From assembly GCF_000381345.1 (NCBI RefSeq), contig NZ_KB906411.1:1-64000 (forward strand): 64,000 nt of DNA, in the 5' to 3' direction. This document shows positions 8,010 through 18,301 of the stretch, in pieces. The notes under the pieces were generated by a model that ran no database searches, was not told the DNA's origin, and saw nothing but the letters and a program-made list of their open reading frames with translations. Source of the DNA: Deinococcus apachensis DSM 19763. GTDB lineage: Bacteria > Deinococcota > Deinococci > Deinococcales > Deinococcaceae. Each line of letters begins with the position of its first letter. Within the stretch, counting starts at the first letter, position 1. A program made the position numbers and the translations under genes.

Positions 8010-8870
8010 TCAGGGGAGGGCGCCCCGGGCCAGCCAGTTCGTCAGCACCTGCGTGACGGCCCCTGCCGCGTCGTGTTGCACGAAGTGTCCCGCTCCCGGC
8101 AGCGTGACCAGGGTGAGGTCGCGCTCCACCCACTGCCAGGTGTCGTTCAGGCCCCCCGGCAACAGGGCCTCGTCGCCCAGCCCGTGGATGACGAGGGTGG
8201 GGGCCTGAATCTTCAGGACCGGGCTCTGGGGTTCCCGGTACGGCGGGCGCGGGTAGTTCTGCTTGTAGTAGTGCAGGAGCGCCTCGAAGTCTGAGCGCCC
8301 CAGGGCTTCCCGGTAGCGTTCGCGGGCCTCGTCGTCCCTCACCCAGCTGATCAGGCGCTCCAGGTCAAGCCGTTCATGCGCGCCCTCCTCCTGGAAGGTG
8401 CGGGCGTATCCACTGTTTCGCTGCTGCTCGGGATTGCGGGCCAGTTCGCGCGCCAAGCCCTGGGGGTGCGGCAGATTCAAGATCACCAGGCGTTCGACCA
8501 TGCCCGGGAAGTGCATGGCGAACTGCCAGGCAATCGCCCCGCCCCAGTCGTGTCCCACCAGGATGGCCCGCTCCTGACCGAGGTCCCGGATGATAGCCGC
8601 CACGTCCTCCAGCAGGTGCCGCATGGCGTAGTGCTCGCCCCCCCTGGGCTGGTCGCTGAGGTTGTAGCCGCGCAGGTCGGGGGCGGCCACCCGGTGCCCC
8701 TGGGCGAGCGCGGGCATCTGATGGCGCCAGGTGTACCAGAAGTCCGGGAAGCCGTGCAGCATCACGATCAGTGGACCCTCACCCAGGGTGACGTAGTGCA
8801 ATCGGACGCTCCCGTTGTGGGCGAAGCGGTGGGAGACCTGGGTGTCGAGGTCCGGGGTGGAGAGCGTCAT
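8010..8870 (-). CDS. Alpha/beta hydrolase, epoxide-hydrolase type
   Basis: A 286-residue cytoplasmic hydrolase. [13 protein letters not shown] near residue 52 is the oxyanion-hole HGxP motif common to epoxide hydrolases and haloalkane dehalogenases. The nucleophile elbow is GHDWGG (Asp nucleophile, about residue 115). The C-terminal His is in GAGHFVQHD. An Asp nucleophile rather than Ser supports epoxide or C-halogen hydrolysis over ester hydrolysis. Start ATG 8870 overlaps the TGA of the upstream flavoprotein gene (ATGA) and has GAGGA before it, so the two are translationally coupled. The pairing with a flavin monooxygenase suggests oxidation, possibly epoxidation, then hydrolysis of the same compound. 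Substrate unknown. Confidence 0.88.
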   Translation of the reverse strand: MTLSTPDLDTQVSHRFAHNGSVRLHYVTLGEGPLIVMLHGFPDFWYTWRHQMPALAQGHRVAAPDLRGYNLSDQPRGGEHYAMRHLLEDVAAIIRDLGQERAILVGHDWGGAIAWQFAMHFPGMVERLVILNLPHPQGLARELARNPEQQRNSGYARTFQEEGAHERLDLERLISWVRDDEARERYREALGRSDFEALLHYYKQNYPRPPYREPQSPVLKIQAPTLVIHGLGDEALLPGGLNDTWQWVERDLTLVTLPGAGHFVQHDAAGAVTQVLTNWLARGALP

Positions 8871-10339
8871 GCAGTCCTCGCAGGGGCGTGGAAGGGTGTG
8901 GCGGCGGGGCGAGCGCGCAGGAGTGAGACTTGCTCCGGGGAGAGGGCTTGCGCCCCGCCGTGTTCCAGCCCCTTCCCCCTCAGCGCATGGGCGAGGCTGC
9001 CTCTCAGGACCCGCGCCAGGATGGCCGGACGGGCGAGGATCGTGGGCGGCTGAAGGTACATGATCATGTCTAGAAAGGCGCCCGCCACCACCTCGTCCCG
9101 TACGGCCTGCCTGAGGACCAGGTTCCCGTAGGCGTGTCGCAGGCGCAGGCCCGGCCCCACGGCCGCACCGGTGAGCCGCACGCCCGGCCAGCGCAGGTCC
9201 TCGCCCGTGGCAATCTGCCACGGCACGGCAACGACCTGAGCGAGCGCTCTCTGAAAGGCCTGCTCGAAGTCCGGCCGTCCCGTCTTCAGGCTCGTCTCCA
9301 GCGCCTCGGCACTCACGGCCGCCGCACTCATGCCTTGCCCGTAGATGGGGTTGTAGTGGCACACGGCGTCCCCCAGGGCAATCAAGCCGCGCGGCCAGCG
9401 CGCCAGGCGCTCGAAGTGTCGCCAGGTGTTTGTGGGCGTGCGGTAACCTCGGATGGGCGTGAGGGGTTGGGCCACGCGGATCGCCTCGTACAGGCCGGGA
9501 TCCGGCAGGTCGCGTGCCCAGGCGAGGAAGCCCGCCTCATCGGTGGGTGGGTGGTGCCCCGCGAAGCCGCCCAGGGTGACGTGCCAGCGCCCGTCCTCGA
9601 CCGGCAGGATCAGGCCTGCCCGCGGGTTGTGCGGCGGACGGCCGTTGATGATCAAGCCGTGCCAGGGGGCGGGGAAACCCTCGGGGCGCCGGTAGAAGCG
9701 CGAGGCGTACCCGATGTCGGAGGTGACGCTCTCCTCGGGGACCGCCCCGTACCCAAGGTCCTGGAGCCAGCCGCCCAGCTTCGAGGTCCGCCCGCTCGCC
9801 TCGACCACCAGGTCGGCGTGCAAGACCTCGGGGTCGGCCCGCCCATCCCGGTAGCGGACCTGCACGCCCACCACGCCCGTCCCGTCCTCGCTGGACACCA
9901 GCCGGGTGACTTCCGCAGCGGGAAGGAAGCGGACGTTCGTGTGTTCGCGCAGCCACTGCCGCACATGCCATTCCAGTAGGAAGCGGCTGAAGGCGAGGTA
10001 CTCGCCCTGCCCGCTCAGCGGCGCGGCCGGGAGTTTCCCAGCAGGGGTCACCTGCAAGATGGGGATGCCTTCCCGGGTATGGAAGGCGCCCGCCTGGGCC
10101 AGGGAGGCGAGCAGGCCGGGGAACAGCCGGGTGAGGACGTCGTGCCCGCGGGGGAGCAGGCCGTGGGCGTGATGGGACTGCGGCACGCCCGCCCGGTGAT
10201 TGGGAGCCTGAGGGAAGACGTCGCGGTCGAGCACCACGACCTCGTTGTAGTGGTTACTCAGGACGCGGGCGGCGAGCAGGCCTGCCATGCTTCCCCCGAT
10301 GACGAGGGCGTGTCGGTTGGCGGTGGAGAGGTCGGTCAT
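8867..10339 (-). CDS. FAD-dependent monooxygenase
   Basis: A 490-residue flavoprotein. The N-terminal Rossmann dinucleotide motif ([17 protein letters not shown], residues about 11-27) and the second FAD motif ([21 protein letters not shown], about 320-340) are those of group A aromatic-hydroxylase/epoxidase-like monooxygenases. First gene of a two-gene operon with the hydrolase at 8010. It is probably repressed by the TetR protein encoded upstream on the same strand: an operator-like 18-mer at 10401-10418, related to the one before the tetR gene, lies about 62 bases before the ATG. The natural substrate cannot be deduced. Confidence 0.88.
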   Translation of the reverse strand: MTDLSTANRHALVIGGSMAGLLAARVLSNHYNEVVVLDRDVFPQAPNHRAGVPQSHHAHGLLPRGHDVLTRLFPGLLASLAQAGAFHTREGIPILQVTPAGKLPAAPLSGQGEYLAFSRFLLEWHVRQWLREHTNVRFLPAAEVTRLVSSEDGTGVVGVQVRYRDGRADPEVLHADLVVEASGRTSKLGGWLQDLGYGAVPEESVTSDIGYASRFYRRPEGFPAPWHGLIINGRPPHNPRAGLILPVEDGRWHVTLGGFAGHHPPTDEAGFLAWARDLPDPGLYEAIRVAQPLTPIRGYRTPTNTWRHFERLARWPRGLIALGDAVCHYNPIYGQGMSAAAVSAEALETSLKTGRPDFEQAFQRALAQVVAVPWQIATGEDLRWPGVRLTGAAVGPGLRLRHAYGNLVLRQAVRDEVVAGAFLDMIMYLQPPTILARPAILARVLRGSLAHALRGKGLEHGGAQALSPEQVSLLRARPAATPFHAPARTA

Positions 10340-10400
10340 GGGCGGCTCCTTGGGGTGAGGGGGCGAAGATGGGCACGACGGACCGCTGAACCCGGAGAAG

Positions 10401-10418
10401 TTTGTAAGTAATCACTAA
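10401..10418 (-). promoter_or_regulatory. Putative TetR operator upstream of monooxygenase operon
   Basis: TTTGTAAGTAATCACTAA matches 14 of 18 positions of the site before the tetR gene (10979-10996). It lies in the 99-base gap between tetR and the monooxygenase gene, in an AT-rich patch where a promoter is expected. The shared core is TT-GT--GTA-TCACTAA. Confidence 0.6.
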
Positions 10419-10438
10419 TAAAAAGGGAAAAGAGAAGT

Positions 10439-10975
10439 TCAGGGATCCTCCCAGGCTAGCAGTTCCGGGAGGTCGAGGACCGAGGCGATGGTGATCAGCA
10501 TGCCAGAGGCGAAGAAGTTCTGGACCTGCGTGTGCGAGGCGCCGGACAGGGCGCGCACCTCCTCAAACAGCGCCCGGTAGCGGCGGCGGACCTCCTGGCG
10601 GATCTCGTCCTCCCCGCTGGCGCTGAAGGCCTGGAGCAGCAGCAGCAACTCGTGGCGCCGTGAGCGCAGCCCCTCATAGGCGAGTCCCATCGCGTCCAGT
10701 TTGTCCCCCTGGGTGGACTGGGCGGCGACGGTGAAGACCCGCTGGACGTGAGCGAAGACCGCGTCTACGGCCGCCAGGAACAACTCCCGCTTGGTCCCGA
10801 AGAGGCGAAAGACGTAGGGTTGCGAGATCCCCACGCGCCGCGCGATGGCGTCCGTCGAACCCCCAGCGTAGCTGTGCTGGGCGAACTCCTCGATGGCCGC
10901 CGCGATCACGGCCGCGCGCCGCTCCTCGCCCGACTGCCGGGCGGGAGGTGTGGAGCCGGAAGTCGAACGGGCCAT
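10439..10975 (-). CDS. TetR/AcrR-family repressor
   Basis: A 178-residue regulator. The N-terminal HTH (residues about 20-65) contains STDAIARRVGISQPYVFRLFGTKRELFLAAVDA, the canonical TetR helix pattern; the C-terminal half is the variable ligand-binding helical domain. The operator-like 18-mer starts three bases before its start codon, so it is probably autoregulated, and a related site precedes the monooxygenase-hydrolase operon just downstream. The likely role is substrate-induced derepression of that operon. Confidence 0.9.
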   Translation of the reverse strand: MARSTSGSTPPARQSGEERRAAVIAAAIEEFAQHSYAGGSTDAIARRVGISQPYVFRLFGTKRELFLAAVDAVFAHVQRVFTVAAQSTQGDKLDAMGLAYEGLRSRRHELLLLLQAFSASGEDEIRQEVRRRYRALFEEVRALSGASHTQVQNFFASGMLITIASVLDLPELLAWEDP

Positions 10976-10978
10976 AAA

Positions 10979-10996
10979 TTAGTTTGTACTCACTAA
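10979..10996 (-). promoter_or_regulatory. Putative TetR operator at the tetR start
   Basis: TTAGTTTGTACTCACTAA is an imperfect palindrome (TTAGT..GTAC..ACTAA, 14 of 18 positions symmetric). It sits three bases upstream of the tetR ATG, where binding would block transcription or initiation. Confidence 0.65.
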
Positions 10997-11127
10997 CAAG
11001 GAAAGTCAAGTGGCGGACGCCTGTCTGCCTCACACCTGCAGGGGGCTGAAGTTGGAGCGCGGTGTGGAGCTGGCCCTGAATCCGGTGCCTCGTGCTGGCG
11101 AGTTCCTGCCTTCGCCTGCGTCACGAG

Positions 11128-11887
11128 GGTTCTGGCAACGTCACCGTAATGGGTCGAATACGCCAGCAGGCGGCCTGCTGAACGGCTTGGTGCCCAGTTC
11201 GAAGGGCCTTGGTGTGGTTGTTTGGTCTGAGGGAGGCGGGGCTGGTCATTCGGGTGTGGCGGTGAAGGGTGGAGACTCGGGCGTATTCCGGAGTCCGTCT
11301 TGGCCATTTGAAGCCGAGCTGGGTGGGTTCTTGCTGAGGTTTGGGGCGGGGGGCCTGTTCAACCAGGTGGTGGCAGCGGGCCGCTGCCACCACCTGGACG
11401 TGCTCCACGCCGTGGAACACGGGAAGTTTCCGAAGCGCTGCGCCGTCACGCCCGAGCGGGTCGGTGTGGATCACCTCGGAAACCTCGTCCTCTCCCAGCC
11501 GCCGGGTGAAGCAGGTCCGAGCCGCCTTGGTGTCGCGGTGTTCCTGAAGCAGGAGGTCCAGAACAGCTCCAGACCCATCCACGGCCCTCCAGAGCCAGGG
11601 CCCCACCCCGCCAACCTCGACGCACCCCTCGTCCAGAGGCCAGCGGGAACTCAGATGGAGTTCCCGCTGGCGCAGTGCTTCGGTCAGGAGCGGCGCACAC
11701 CCCGTGTTCCACTACCGGAGGGTCTCGTGGCTGACCTGAAGACCACGCCCTGGCAGCAACTCCTGGACATCCCGCTGGCTGAGGGAGAAGCGGTGGGACA
11801 GCCGCAGGGCGTAGCCCAGGCCACTCCAGGGAAAACGATGGCGATACGGCTTCCGGTCACACACAACTCTCCACCCGGCTCCCCTTA
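11128..11887 (-). mobile_element. Decayed IS6-family element (copy B)
   Basis: The transposase runs on the reverse strand, N-terminus near 11850 (YRHRFPWSGLGYALRLSHRFSLSQRDVQELLPGRG...). It has an in-frame TAG in the HTH region (VSHETLR-stop-W) and frameshifts. A long C-terminal piece is still open (11121-11606: GAVLDLLLQEHRDTKAARTCFTRRLGEDEVSEVIHTD...LPVFHGVEHVQV). The C-terminal-side end GGTTCTGGCAAC is at 11128-11139. The other end stops at CTCCCCTTAA (11887), where the inverted repeat should continue but does not, so that end is clipped. Non-functional. Confidence 0.8.
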
Positions 11888-11910
11888 AATACTGTGTTGA
11901 CCTGGCAGCG

Positions 11911-12919
11911 TCAAGCGGCCAGAGAAGGCTGGCGTCGATAGTTCGGATCGAATTTCTGGCCTGACTTCAGGACGGCGAACGCGACTCGGAGGAGTTTGCG
12001 AGCCAGGGCAATGAAGGCGACTTTCTTGGGCTTCCCCTGGGTGACCAGGTGGCGGTAGAAGTCGCCGAACACATTCTTCATGCGCGACGCGGTCAGGGCA
12101 CAGAGGTAAAATGCACGTCTGAGACGTGCGTTTCCTCTTTTAGAGATCCGGGTTCGTCCGGTAAAACTGCCGGACTGACGGGGAACGGGCGACAAACCTG
12201 CGTCGGCGGCCCATTGATTCGAGCTCTCCATGCGGCTCAGGTGCAGGGTCTCGACCAGCAGGATCGAGGCCGTCAACGGGCCGATCCCGGGGATCGAGGT
12301 GAGTCAGTTGACTTGCTCCTGCACCTCCCCGGGGGCCACCACCAGCGCCCCTATCGCCTCATTGGCTTCCTCCAGTTGCTGTTCGAGCAGCTTCTGGCGC
12401 ACTTCACAGAAGCTAAGGGCTCTCGGATGGGGGCGGTACTGGTGATCCATCGCGTGGTGGCGGCCTGCTTCTAGGGTCAGGAGCTCCACGATGGTGTCAC
12501 GAGCATGGAGCAAGGCACGCAGCTCGACCAGGTCTGCTTCGGGGGGCAGCCAGCACGCTGGCTGCATGGTGGCCCCGTACCGCGCAATCAACTCCGCATC
12601 CAGCTTTTTTCCCCCGCCTCAACGTGCTTTTCGCGAAGTCCTTGATCTGCGCCGCCTTGACCACGCTGACCGCACAACCCGCGTCATGCAGGGTCATCGC
12701 CATCCGCTCCCAGTACACACGGGTGGATTCCATCACCACCGAAAGCTCTTCATCTACGGTGGCTGACTTCGTCAGCCACACGAGCAACTGTTCATGCCCG
12801 CGGGCCGTGTTCGCAACGGCTTTCACTGCACCAACCTGGGTCGGGGACTCAGGGGACTGAACTCGGAGCAGGCAGGCGTACAGTTCAGTTTTGCCGACAT
12901 CGAGACCCAGCACAAACAT
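11911..12919 (-). pseudogene. IS110-family transposase, one frameshift and one stop
   Basis: N-terminus MFVLGLDVGKTELYACLL (12919 down) with VVMESTRVYWERMA gives the DEDD RuvC-like domain. The frame is lost at a G5A6 run near 12605-12615: after STLRRGKK the protein continues as LDAELIARYGA in another frame. In that frame a TGA at 12304-12306 interrupts QVN-stop-LTSIPGIGPLTASILL. The C-terminal transposase_20 domain continues (NQWAADAGLSPVPRQSGS, RISKRGNARLRRAFYLCA) to 11911. Restoring two positions would give about 335 residues, a normal length, so inactivation is recent. Confidence 0.87.
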
Positions 12920-13273
12920 AAAAACCCCCAGAAAGGGAAACAGAGGGTCACCACCCCATTCCGGTCGGCGGAAGGTGCAGGCTTCTCTGGCCTCAGATCC
13001 TGTTGCGCCTGATCGAAAGGGGCTCGAGCCGGCCAGGATTTAACGAACGATCTTGGAGGACCCTCCTTGCCAGCAGGCTTGTCGGCTCGAGTGGGCGTGA
13101 CGAGCCGAGCTTCTCACGGCTCAGCTCAACACACAATCTTGCCAGAGCCTTCCCAACGCCCTTCGAAGGATCAATCCGCGTTCTGCCGCAGGCCAGCCTC
13201 TCCACCAGCCACGCACGGGTCGATCACGCGTCCAGTCACGGCTATCAGAAGCGCGCGAGGGTCCCCGGCAAAC
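12920..13273. other. Non-coding flank of the IS110 transposase
   Basis: No credible gene in 354 bases. It lies immediately upstream of the IS110 start, where IS110-family elements keep the non-coding end that encodes a bridge RNA. It holds several GC-rich complementary segments (GGCTCGAGCCGGCC near 13019, GGCTCGAG near 13083, GAGCCGAG near 13101) that could fold. The outer boundary of the element is not identifiable. Confidence 0.35.
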
Positions 13274-13759
13274 TCACACCACTGGCCGCGCCTGGCGGGA
13301 GAGGTAGTACGTCAGCGCCGCACGGTCGAGCCAGCTGAACTGATAGGGCTGCTCGTTCAGCAACCGCCGAAGGTCCCTCAGTTCCACCCACCTGAGGTCC
13401 CGGCTGTCGTCGCCCCGCTCCAGCAGCGTGCCACTCACATGACAGCGGAAGTAGTACCCGAGCGAGTCGACCGGGCCGCGCAGCGTCTGGTACGCGAAGT
13501 ACGGCAGGAGGCATTCCGCCGCGCCATCGTCCCCGTCAACAACCGCGCGTTGTGGATCGTCGAGGATCACGGTGACCTCCAGGCCCGTCTCCTCCCGCAC
13601 TTCGCGTCTGAGTGTGTCGAGGATGCTCTCGAACGGCTCAACGCAACCGCCGGGCGTTTCCAGCCGGGCAGGGACACCCACCTCATCTCGACGTTGCAGC
13701 AGCAATGCGGGCACGTGAGGCAATTCGCGTTCGATGAGGGCGCGGGCGTTGACGTACAT
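13274..13759 (-). CDS. Nudix hydrolase
   Basis: A 161-residue enzyme. A complete Nudix box, G-x5-E-x7-REV-x-EE-x-GL, lies near residues 38-60 (GCVEPFESILDTLRREV, then REETGL), giving the metal-binding loop for hydrolysis of a nucleoside-diphosphate-linked substrate. The specificity cannot be read from the sequence. ATG 13759 is chosen because it begins the conserved first strand (MYVNARALIE); the upstream extension is Arg-rich and lacks domain character. No strong ribosome site. It stands alone, 167 bases from the regulator gene upstream. Confidence 0.88.
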   Translation of the reverse strand: MYVNARALIERELPHVPALLLQRRDEVGVPARLETPGGCVEPFESILDTLRREVREETGLEVTVILDDPQRAVVDGDDGAAECLLPYFAYQTLRGPVDSLGYYFRCHVSGTLLERGDDSRDLRWVELRDLRRLLNEQPYQFSWLDRAALTYYLSRQARPVV

Positions 13760-13926
13760 CACTGTCAGAGGGTAGCAACCCGTCCTCGTCGCGTTGGCGT
13801 CGTCAGGATCACGTCGTAGTCGTGGGTCGCATCGACCTGCCCTGCGTCCTCCGCGAGTCATCCTTGTGGCCGCGTGACAGGGCGTCGTTGATGTTCTTCC
13901 GGTCGCTCTGACGTGACGGTGAGCGT

Positions 13927-14403
13927 TCAGCTCCGCGTGTTCCTGGGCTCCTCCCGCTCGCGCTGCCAGCGTTCGAGCAGCGCCGGGTACTCCCGCTCGA
14001 TGAAGGCGAACAGGTCCCGCATCTCCTCCAGCTGGGTGCAAGCGGCGGGTGTGTCCGGCGTGACGGCCAGTCCCCGTTCGGCCAGCTCACGCATTGCGCT
14101 CGCCATGACGGCATTGCGGGCCAGGAGTCGCACCCAGGCATCGGCTCGGACGCGGTAGTGGTCGCGGCGATCGCCGGGTACGCCGACCCGCTCGATGAGG
14201 CCGAGGTCCACAAGCATTCGGGTGGTCAGGCTGATCGCGCCCTTGCTCGCTGAGAGTGCGTCAATGAGCGCGCCCGTCGGCTGAAGGGGCGGTTCAGCGG
14301 TCATCAGGAAGCCCAGCACCCGGCCCGCCATGCGCGGCAGGCCCTGCCCCTCAAAGAACACCCCGACCTCCTCGACGTACTGCGCGCGTTCCGGGGTGAT
14401 CAC
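13927..14403 (-). CDS. GbsR/MarR-like transcriptional regulator
   Basis: A 158-residue protein with the GbsR-type winged helix: GLPRMAGRVLGFLMTAEPP, then ALSASKGAISLTTRMLVDLGLIERVGVPGDRRDHYRV, the pattern of MarR-fold regulators related to GbsR. The C-terminus is a helical dimerisation segment rich in Glu and Arg. GTG start at 14403 overlaps the TGA of the hydrolase gene (GTGA), so it is co-translated with it. Probably autoregulates the operon through the perfect palindrome at 15318-15335. Confidence 0.85.
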   Translation of the reverse strand: MITPERAQYVEEVGVFFEGQGLPRMAGRVLGFLMTAEPPLQPTGALIDALSASKGAISLTTRMLVDLGLIERVGVPGDRRDHYRVRADAWVRLLARNAVMASAMRELAERGLAVTPDTPAACTQLEEMRDLFAFIEREYPALLERWQREREEPRNTRS

Positions 14404-15266
14404 GAGGTCTCCCTCACGGTGGTTGCGTTCGCGGTCCTGCCCGCGCCGCTATTCATCACGTCGCGGCTGAAGGCGGTGAGCTGACGCAGGTAGTCAGGGT
14501 TCTCCTGGTCGTTGCCGTGCCCGTAGCCGCCGTACAGCTTGAGGGTGGCGTGGGGAATCAGCCCGGCCATCTCACGCTGGATGTAGGCGGGGATCACCTG
14601 ATCGTCCGCACCGCCGATGACGAGGGTCTCGCAGGTGATGCGGGGCAGCACGTCGCGCTGGTCGATGTCGAGCAATCCTTCGAGGACGCGCCGCAGCCGC
14701 ATGGGATCGCGGAGCCTGCTGAAGCCCAGCAGCGGCCGGAGGGGGCGGTACTTCGCAACGGTGGCTGGACGAAAGGTCTTCTCGATGCTGTCCCAGTTGA
14801 AGTCGCGCCACTCGCGCCGGTCGAGCTGAGTAAGCCAGCGGGTAAGAACCGCGCGGGTTTCGGGCGCGGTGCGGTGCATGGTGACGGAGAGGACGAGGCC
14901 ACGCACGAGGTCGGGGCGCAGCGCGGCGAGTTGCTGGCCGATGGGGCCGCCGCCGGAATTGCATTCGACGATGCCGCCCATCCAGCCGAGCTGGTCGAGG
15001 GCGTGGAGGTAGTCGCGGGCGTGGTCCTCCATTCGCCAGTGCGCGGGGAGAGGGTCGCGGCGGCTGAGGTAGGTGATGGTGAAGGTGTTCAGGCGGGGGC
15101 GGAGGTAGAGGGCGAGGGGAAGGCGGGCGTGTCGCGCGGTGGCTTTGCCATCACCAGCGCCGGGGATGAGAAGGAGGGGGATGGGGCCGTGGCCGAGCCG
15201 TAGGCCGTGGAGGACCGCGTTGTCGGGCGTGAGGTTCTTCAGGATGGTGACGCGTGGGAGGAGCAT
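14400..15266 (-). CDS. Alpha/beta hydrolase
   Basis: A 288-residue alpha/beta-hydrolase-fold protein: oxyanion region LLLIPGAGDGK, nucleophile elbow ECNSGGGPIGQQLA (Ser in NSGGG, about residue 106), acid in IGGADDQVIP, and a C-terminal His in YGGYGHGND. ATG 15266 is preceded by AAAGGA; upstream in-frame codons sit in the promoter. First gene of a two-gene operon with the GbsR/MarR regulator. Substrate unknown. Confidence 0.85.
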   Translation of the reverse strand: MLLPRVTILKNLTPDNAVLHGLRLGHGPIPLLLIPGAGDGKATARHARLPLALYLRPRLNTFTITYLSRRDPLPAHWRMEDHARDYLHALDQLGWMGGIVECNSGGGPIGQQLAALRPDLVRGLVLSVTMHRTAPETRAVLTRWLTQLDRREWRDFNWDSIEKTFRPATVAKYRPLRPLLGFSRLRDPMRLRRVLEGLLDIDQRDVLPRITCETLVIGGADDQVIPAYIQREMAGLIPHATLKLYGGYGHGNDQENPDYLRQLTAFSRDVMNSGAGRTANATTVRETS

Positions 15267-15317
15267 GGAGGTCCTTTCGAGGTGAGGGAAGGTGAACCCA
15301 GGCTGGTTGTTTAAAAA

Positions 15318-15354
15318 GTTCAATACTTATTGAACATAGCTTGCGCTTGGTCAA
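15318..15354 (-). promoter_or_regulatory. Promoter with perfect palindromic operator
   Basis: GTTCAATACTTATTGAAC (15318-15335) is a perfect 8-2-8 inverted repeat. On the reverse strand a -35 TTGACC (15349-15354) is followed after 17 bases by AATAAG (15326-15331) as -10, so the operator covers the -10. It lies 52 bases upstream of the hydrolase ATG and is the natural target of the GbsR/MarR-type repressor of the same operon. Confidence 0.72.
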
Positions 15355-15502
15355 GAGCAACCCGCACGCCGAGTTCAGCGTCCACCTGAAGCTGATGGCA
15401 TCGACATCGCTAGAGACCGCCTCATCTCTCCCACAGAGACCTTTCCCCGACGGTTCGGGCCATCCATGGCTGGCGGCACCTGCCCACCCCTGCCCACGAC
15501 GC

Positions 15503-15700
15503 CTGCATCCCGAGCACACCCTGACCTCTTCCGACCGGGTTTTCCTCTCGGACACCGCGCGGCTGCTCGGCAGCGCCGCCTTCGGGGGGCTCGCCAGGAA
15601 GAGCCAGGCTTTCGATGTGCAGCGCCATCGCACCATCCACTCCCGGCTCACGCACACCCTAGAAGCTGCGTACGTCGCCCGCGCCCCCTCGCGCTGGCTT
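15503..15700 (+). pseudogene. dgt: Fragment of a dGTP triphosphohydrolase-like gene
   Basis: The + frame reads FLSDTARLLGSAAFGGLARK, SQAFDVQRHRTIHSRLTHTL and EAAYVAR. This matches the N-terminal pattern of dNTP triphosphohydrolases (DRxRIxxSAAFRRLxxKTQVF...RTRLTHTLEVAQIAR), including the first His of the HD metal site. The following catalytic HD helix is absent; the frame continues into unrelated sequence, and an IS4-type element begins at about 15822. About 55 residues of a protein normally above 350 remain. A relict is more likely than a real short gene. Confidence 0.5.
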
Positions 15701-15821
15701 GGCCTTGAGTGGGGGCGCCGGTGCTCAAGTCGCGAAGCACGGGCCGCTTGTCCTGCGTGCCGTTGGCGGAGTCCACAATCCTGAAGCGGTACGAGACCCA
15801 GGGGCATGTGGAGTGCTCATC

Positions 15822-16966
<1,145 letters not shown>

Positions 16967-17194
16967 GGAGTGGAGTGCCACTCTCGGGCTTGCCAATGCG
17001 GGTGCCTCAGGGGCACATACGGCACGTCGGATGGCGGGATGACCTCTGGGAAGTGTGACGGCAGGGCAGCTCTTCCGATCTGGCGCACAGAGGCGTGACA
17101 ACAGCAGACCGCCTGTCCTGCGTCTAGCTGCTGACCGCTCAGCACGGCGTCACCCCCCAAACAACTGGCCACACTCGCACCAGAGCGTTCTTTC

Positions 17195-18298
17195 TCACCG
17201 CTGGAGGTGCACCCGCAGTTTGGCGGCCAGCGTGAGGTAGAACTCGGGGTGATGCAGGTAGGCGACGTGCCCGGATTGGAGGGGGTCGTCCATAGGAAAC
17301 TCCATGTCATGAGCGCCCTCCACGACGCCTTCCGCCCGGAAGCTCAGCAGGTCCTCCAGGCTCCAGACATTCCAGAAGTACCCCAGGTGGGGTGAGTGGG
17401 ACAGGGGCACGGCGTGAGGCGACTCCTCCTCCAGAAAGAGCCCCAGTTCCTTGAAGAGGCCTACCTGGCTGCCCGCCGCGCACCAGAAGTCGACTCTCAG
17501 CCTGGCAAGAGCCGGGTCAGCGGGGACGAGGGCGGTCAGCGCGTCGTACAGCAGCTGACCGCCCATGCTATGCGTGAGCACGATCAACGGCTCCCCGGTG
17601 CCCTGCCGGGCCTTGTCGGCGGCATGCAGGCCGTCCAGCACTCGCTGGGCAATGCGCCCCGGGCTTCCAGCCGTGCCCCGCCCGTTCAGGTAGCACAGCA
17701 CGTCCCCCAGGAAGAGGGGCATAAAGGCCTCCAGCGGACGGCGGACGCTGAGCATGACCCGCTGCATGTCCCGCTGGCGCTGGAGCCGCCATTCCTCGGA
17801 CAGGGGAGGCCAGAGCAGCGCGGGTCCCGCCGCCGGATGCAACCGGGCGCGGACAGCCGCCTCGGCCAGGGACCACTGGTCGGGTGGCGGCGTGAGGCGC
17901 AGCACGTCGCGGAAGGAGGTGTCCCGGGCGACTGCCCACCCCGCCTCTACAAGCGCAGGCCAGTCGCCCGGGGGAGCGGCCTGTCGCAGCCGCCGTTCCA
18001 GCAGTTCGCCCAGGACTTCCTCGTCCAGAGCGTCCAGCCGTTCCGGCCAGGGCCTGTCCGGGAGGCGGGACCCCTGAAAGCGGCCGCCCAGCGCGTAGCG
18101 GGCACCGAGATCACCCCAGTAGAGGAACGACAGCGCCACCTCCTCGGGATGGGCCGGGTTCAGGGCAGGTGCGACGTGCGCCCTGAGCGACTCCTGGATC
18201 TGAGACCAGTTCACGCCCCGGGTGAGGCGGTGCAGGGTAGCCCACTGGGGTTCGTCCCCTTCCCGGATGGCGACGCCGTGAATGAAGAGGATCGGCAT
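17195..18298 (-). CDS. Alpha/beta-hydrolase-like protein of unknown function
   Basis: A 367-residue protein. It opens with MPILFIHGVAIREGDEPQW, a strand-HG oxyanion start, and carries a nucleophile elbow LTHSMGGQLLYDAL (Ser about residue 245), both typical of lipase/esterase-fold proteins. A long helical insert (about residues 60-215) separates them, and the C-terminal third is Leu/His-rich (DMEFPMDDPLQSGHVAYLHHPEF) and may give the catalytic His. No signal peptide. I do not recognise a specific family. No operon partner. Confidence 0.75.
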   Translation of the reverse strand: MPILFIHGVAIREGDEPQWATLHRLTRGVNWSQIQESLRAHVAPALNPAHPEEVALSFLYWGDLGARYALGGRFQGSRLPDRPWPERLDALDEEVLGELLERRLRQAAPPGDWPALVEAGWAVARDTSFRDVLRLTPPPDQWSLAEAAVRARLHPAAGPALLWPPLSEEWRLQRQRDMQRVMLSVRRPLEAFMPLFLGDVLCYLNGRGTAGSPGRIAQRVLDGLHAADKARQGTGEPLIVLTHSMGGQLLYDALTALVPADPALARLRVDFWCAAGSQVGLFKELGLFLEEESPHAVPLSHSPHLGYFWNVWSLEDLLSFRAEGVVEGAHDMEFPMDDPLQSGHVAYLHHPEFYLTLAAKLRVHLQR

Positions 18299-18301
18299 GA
18301 C

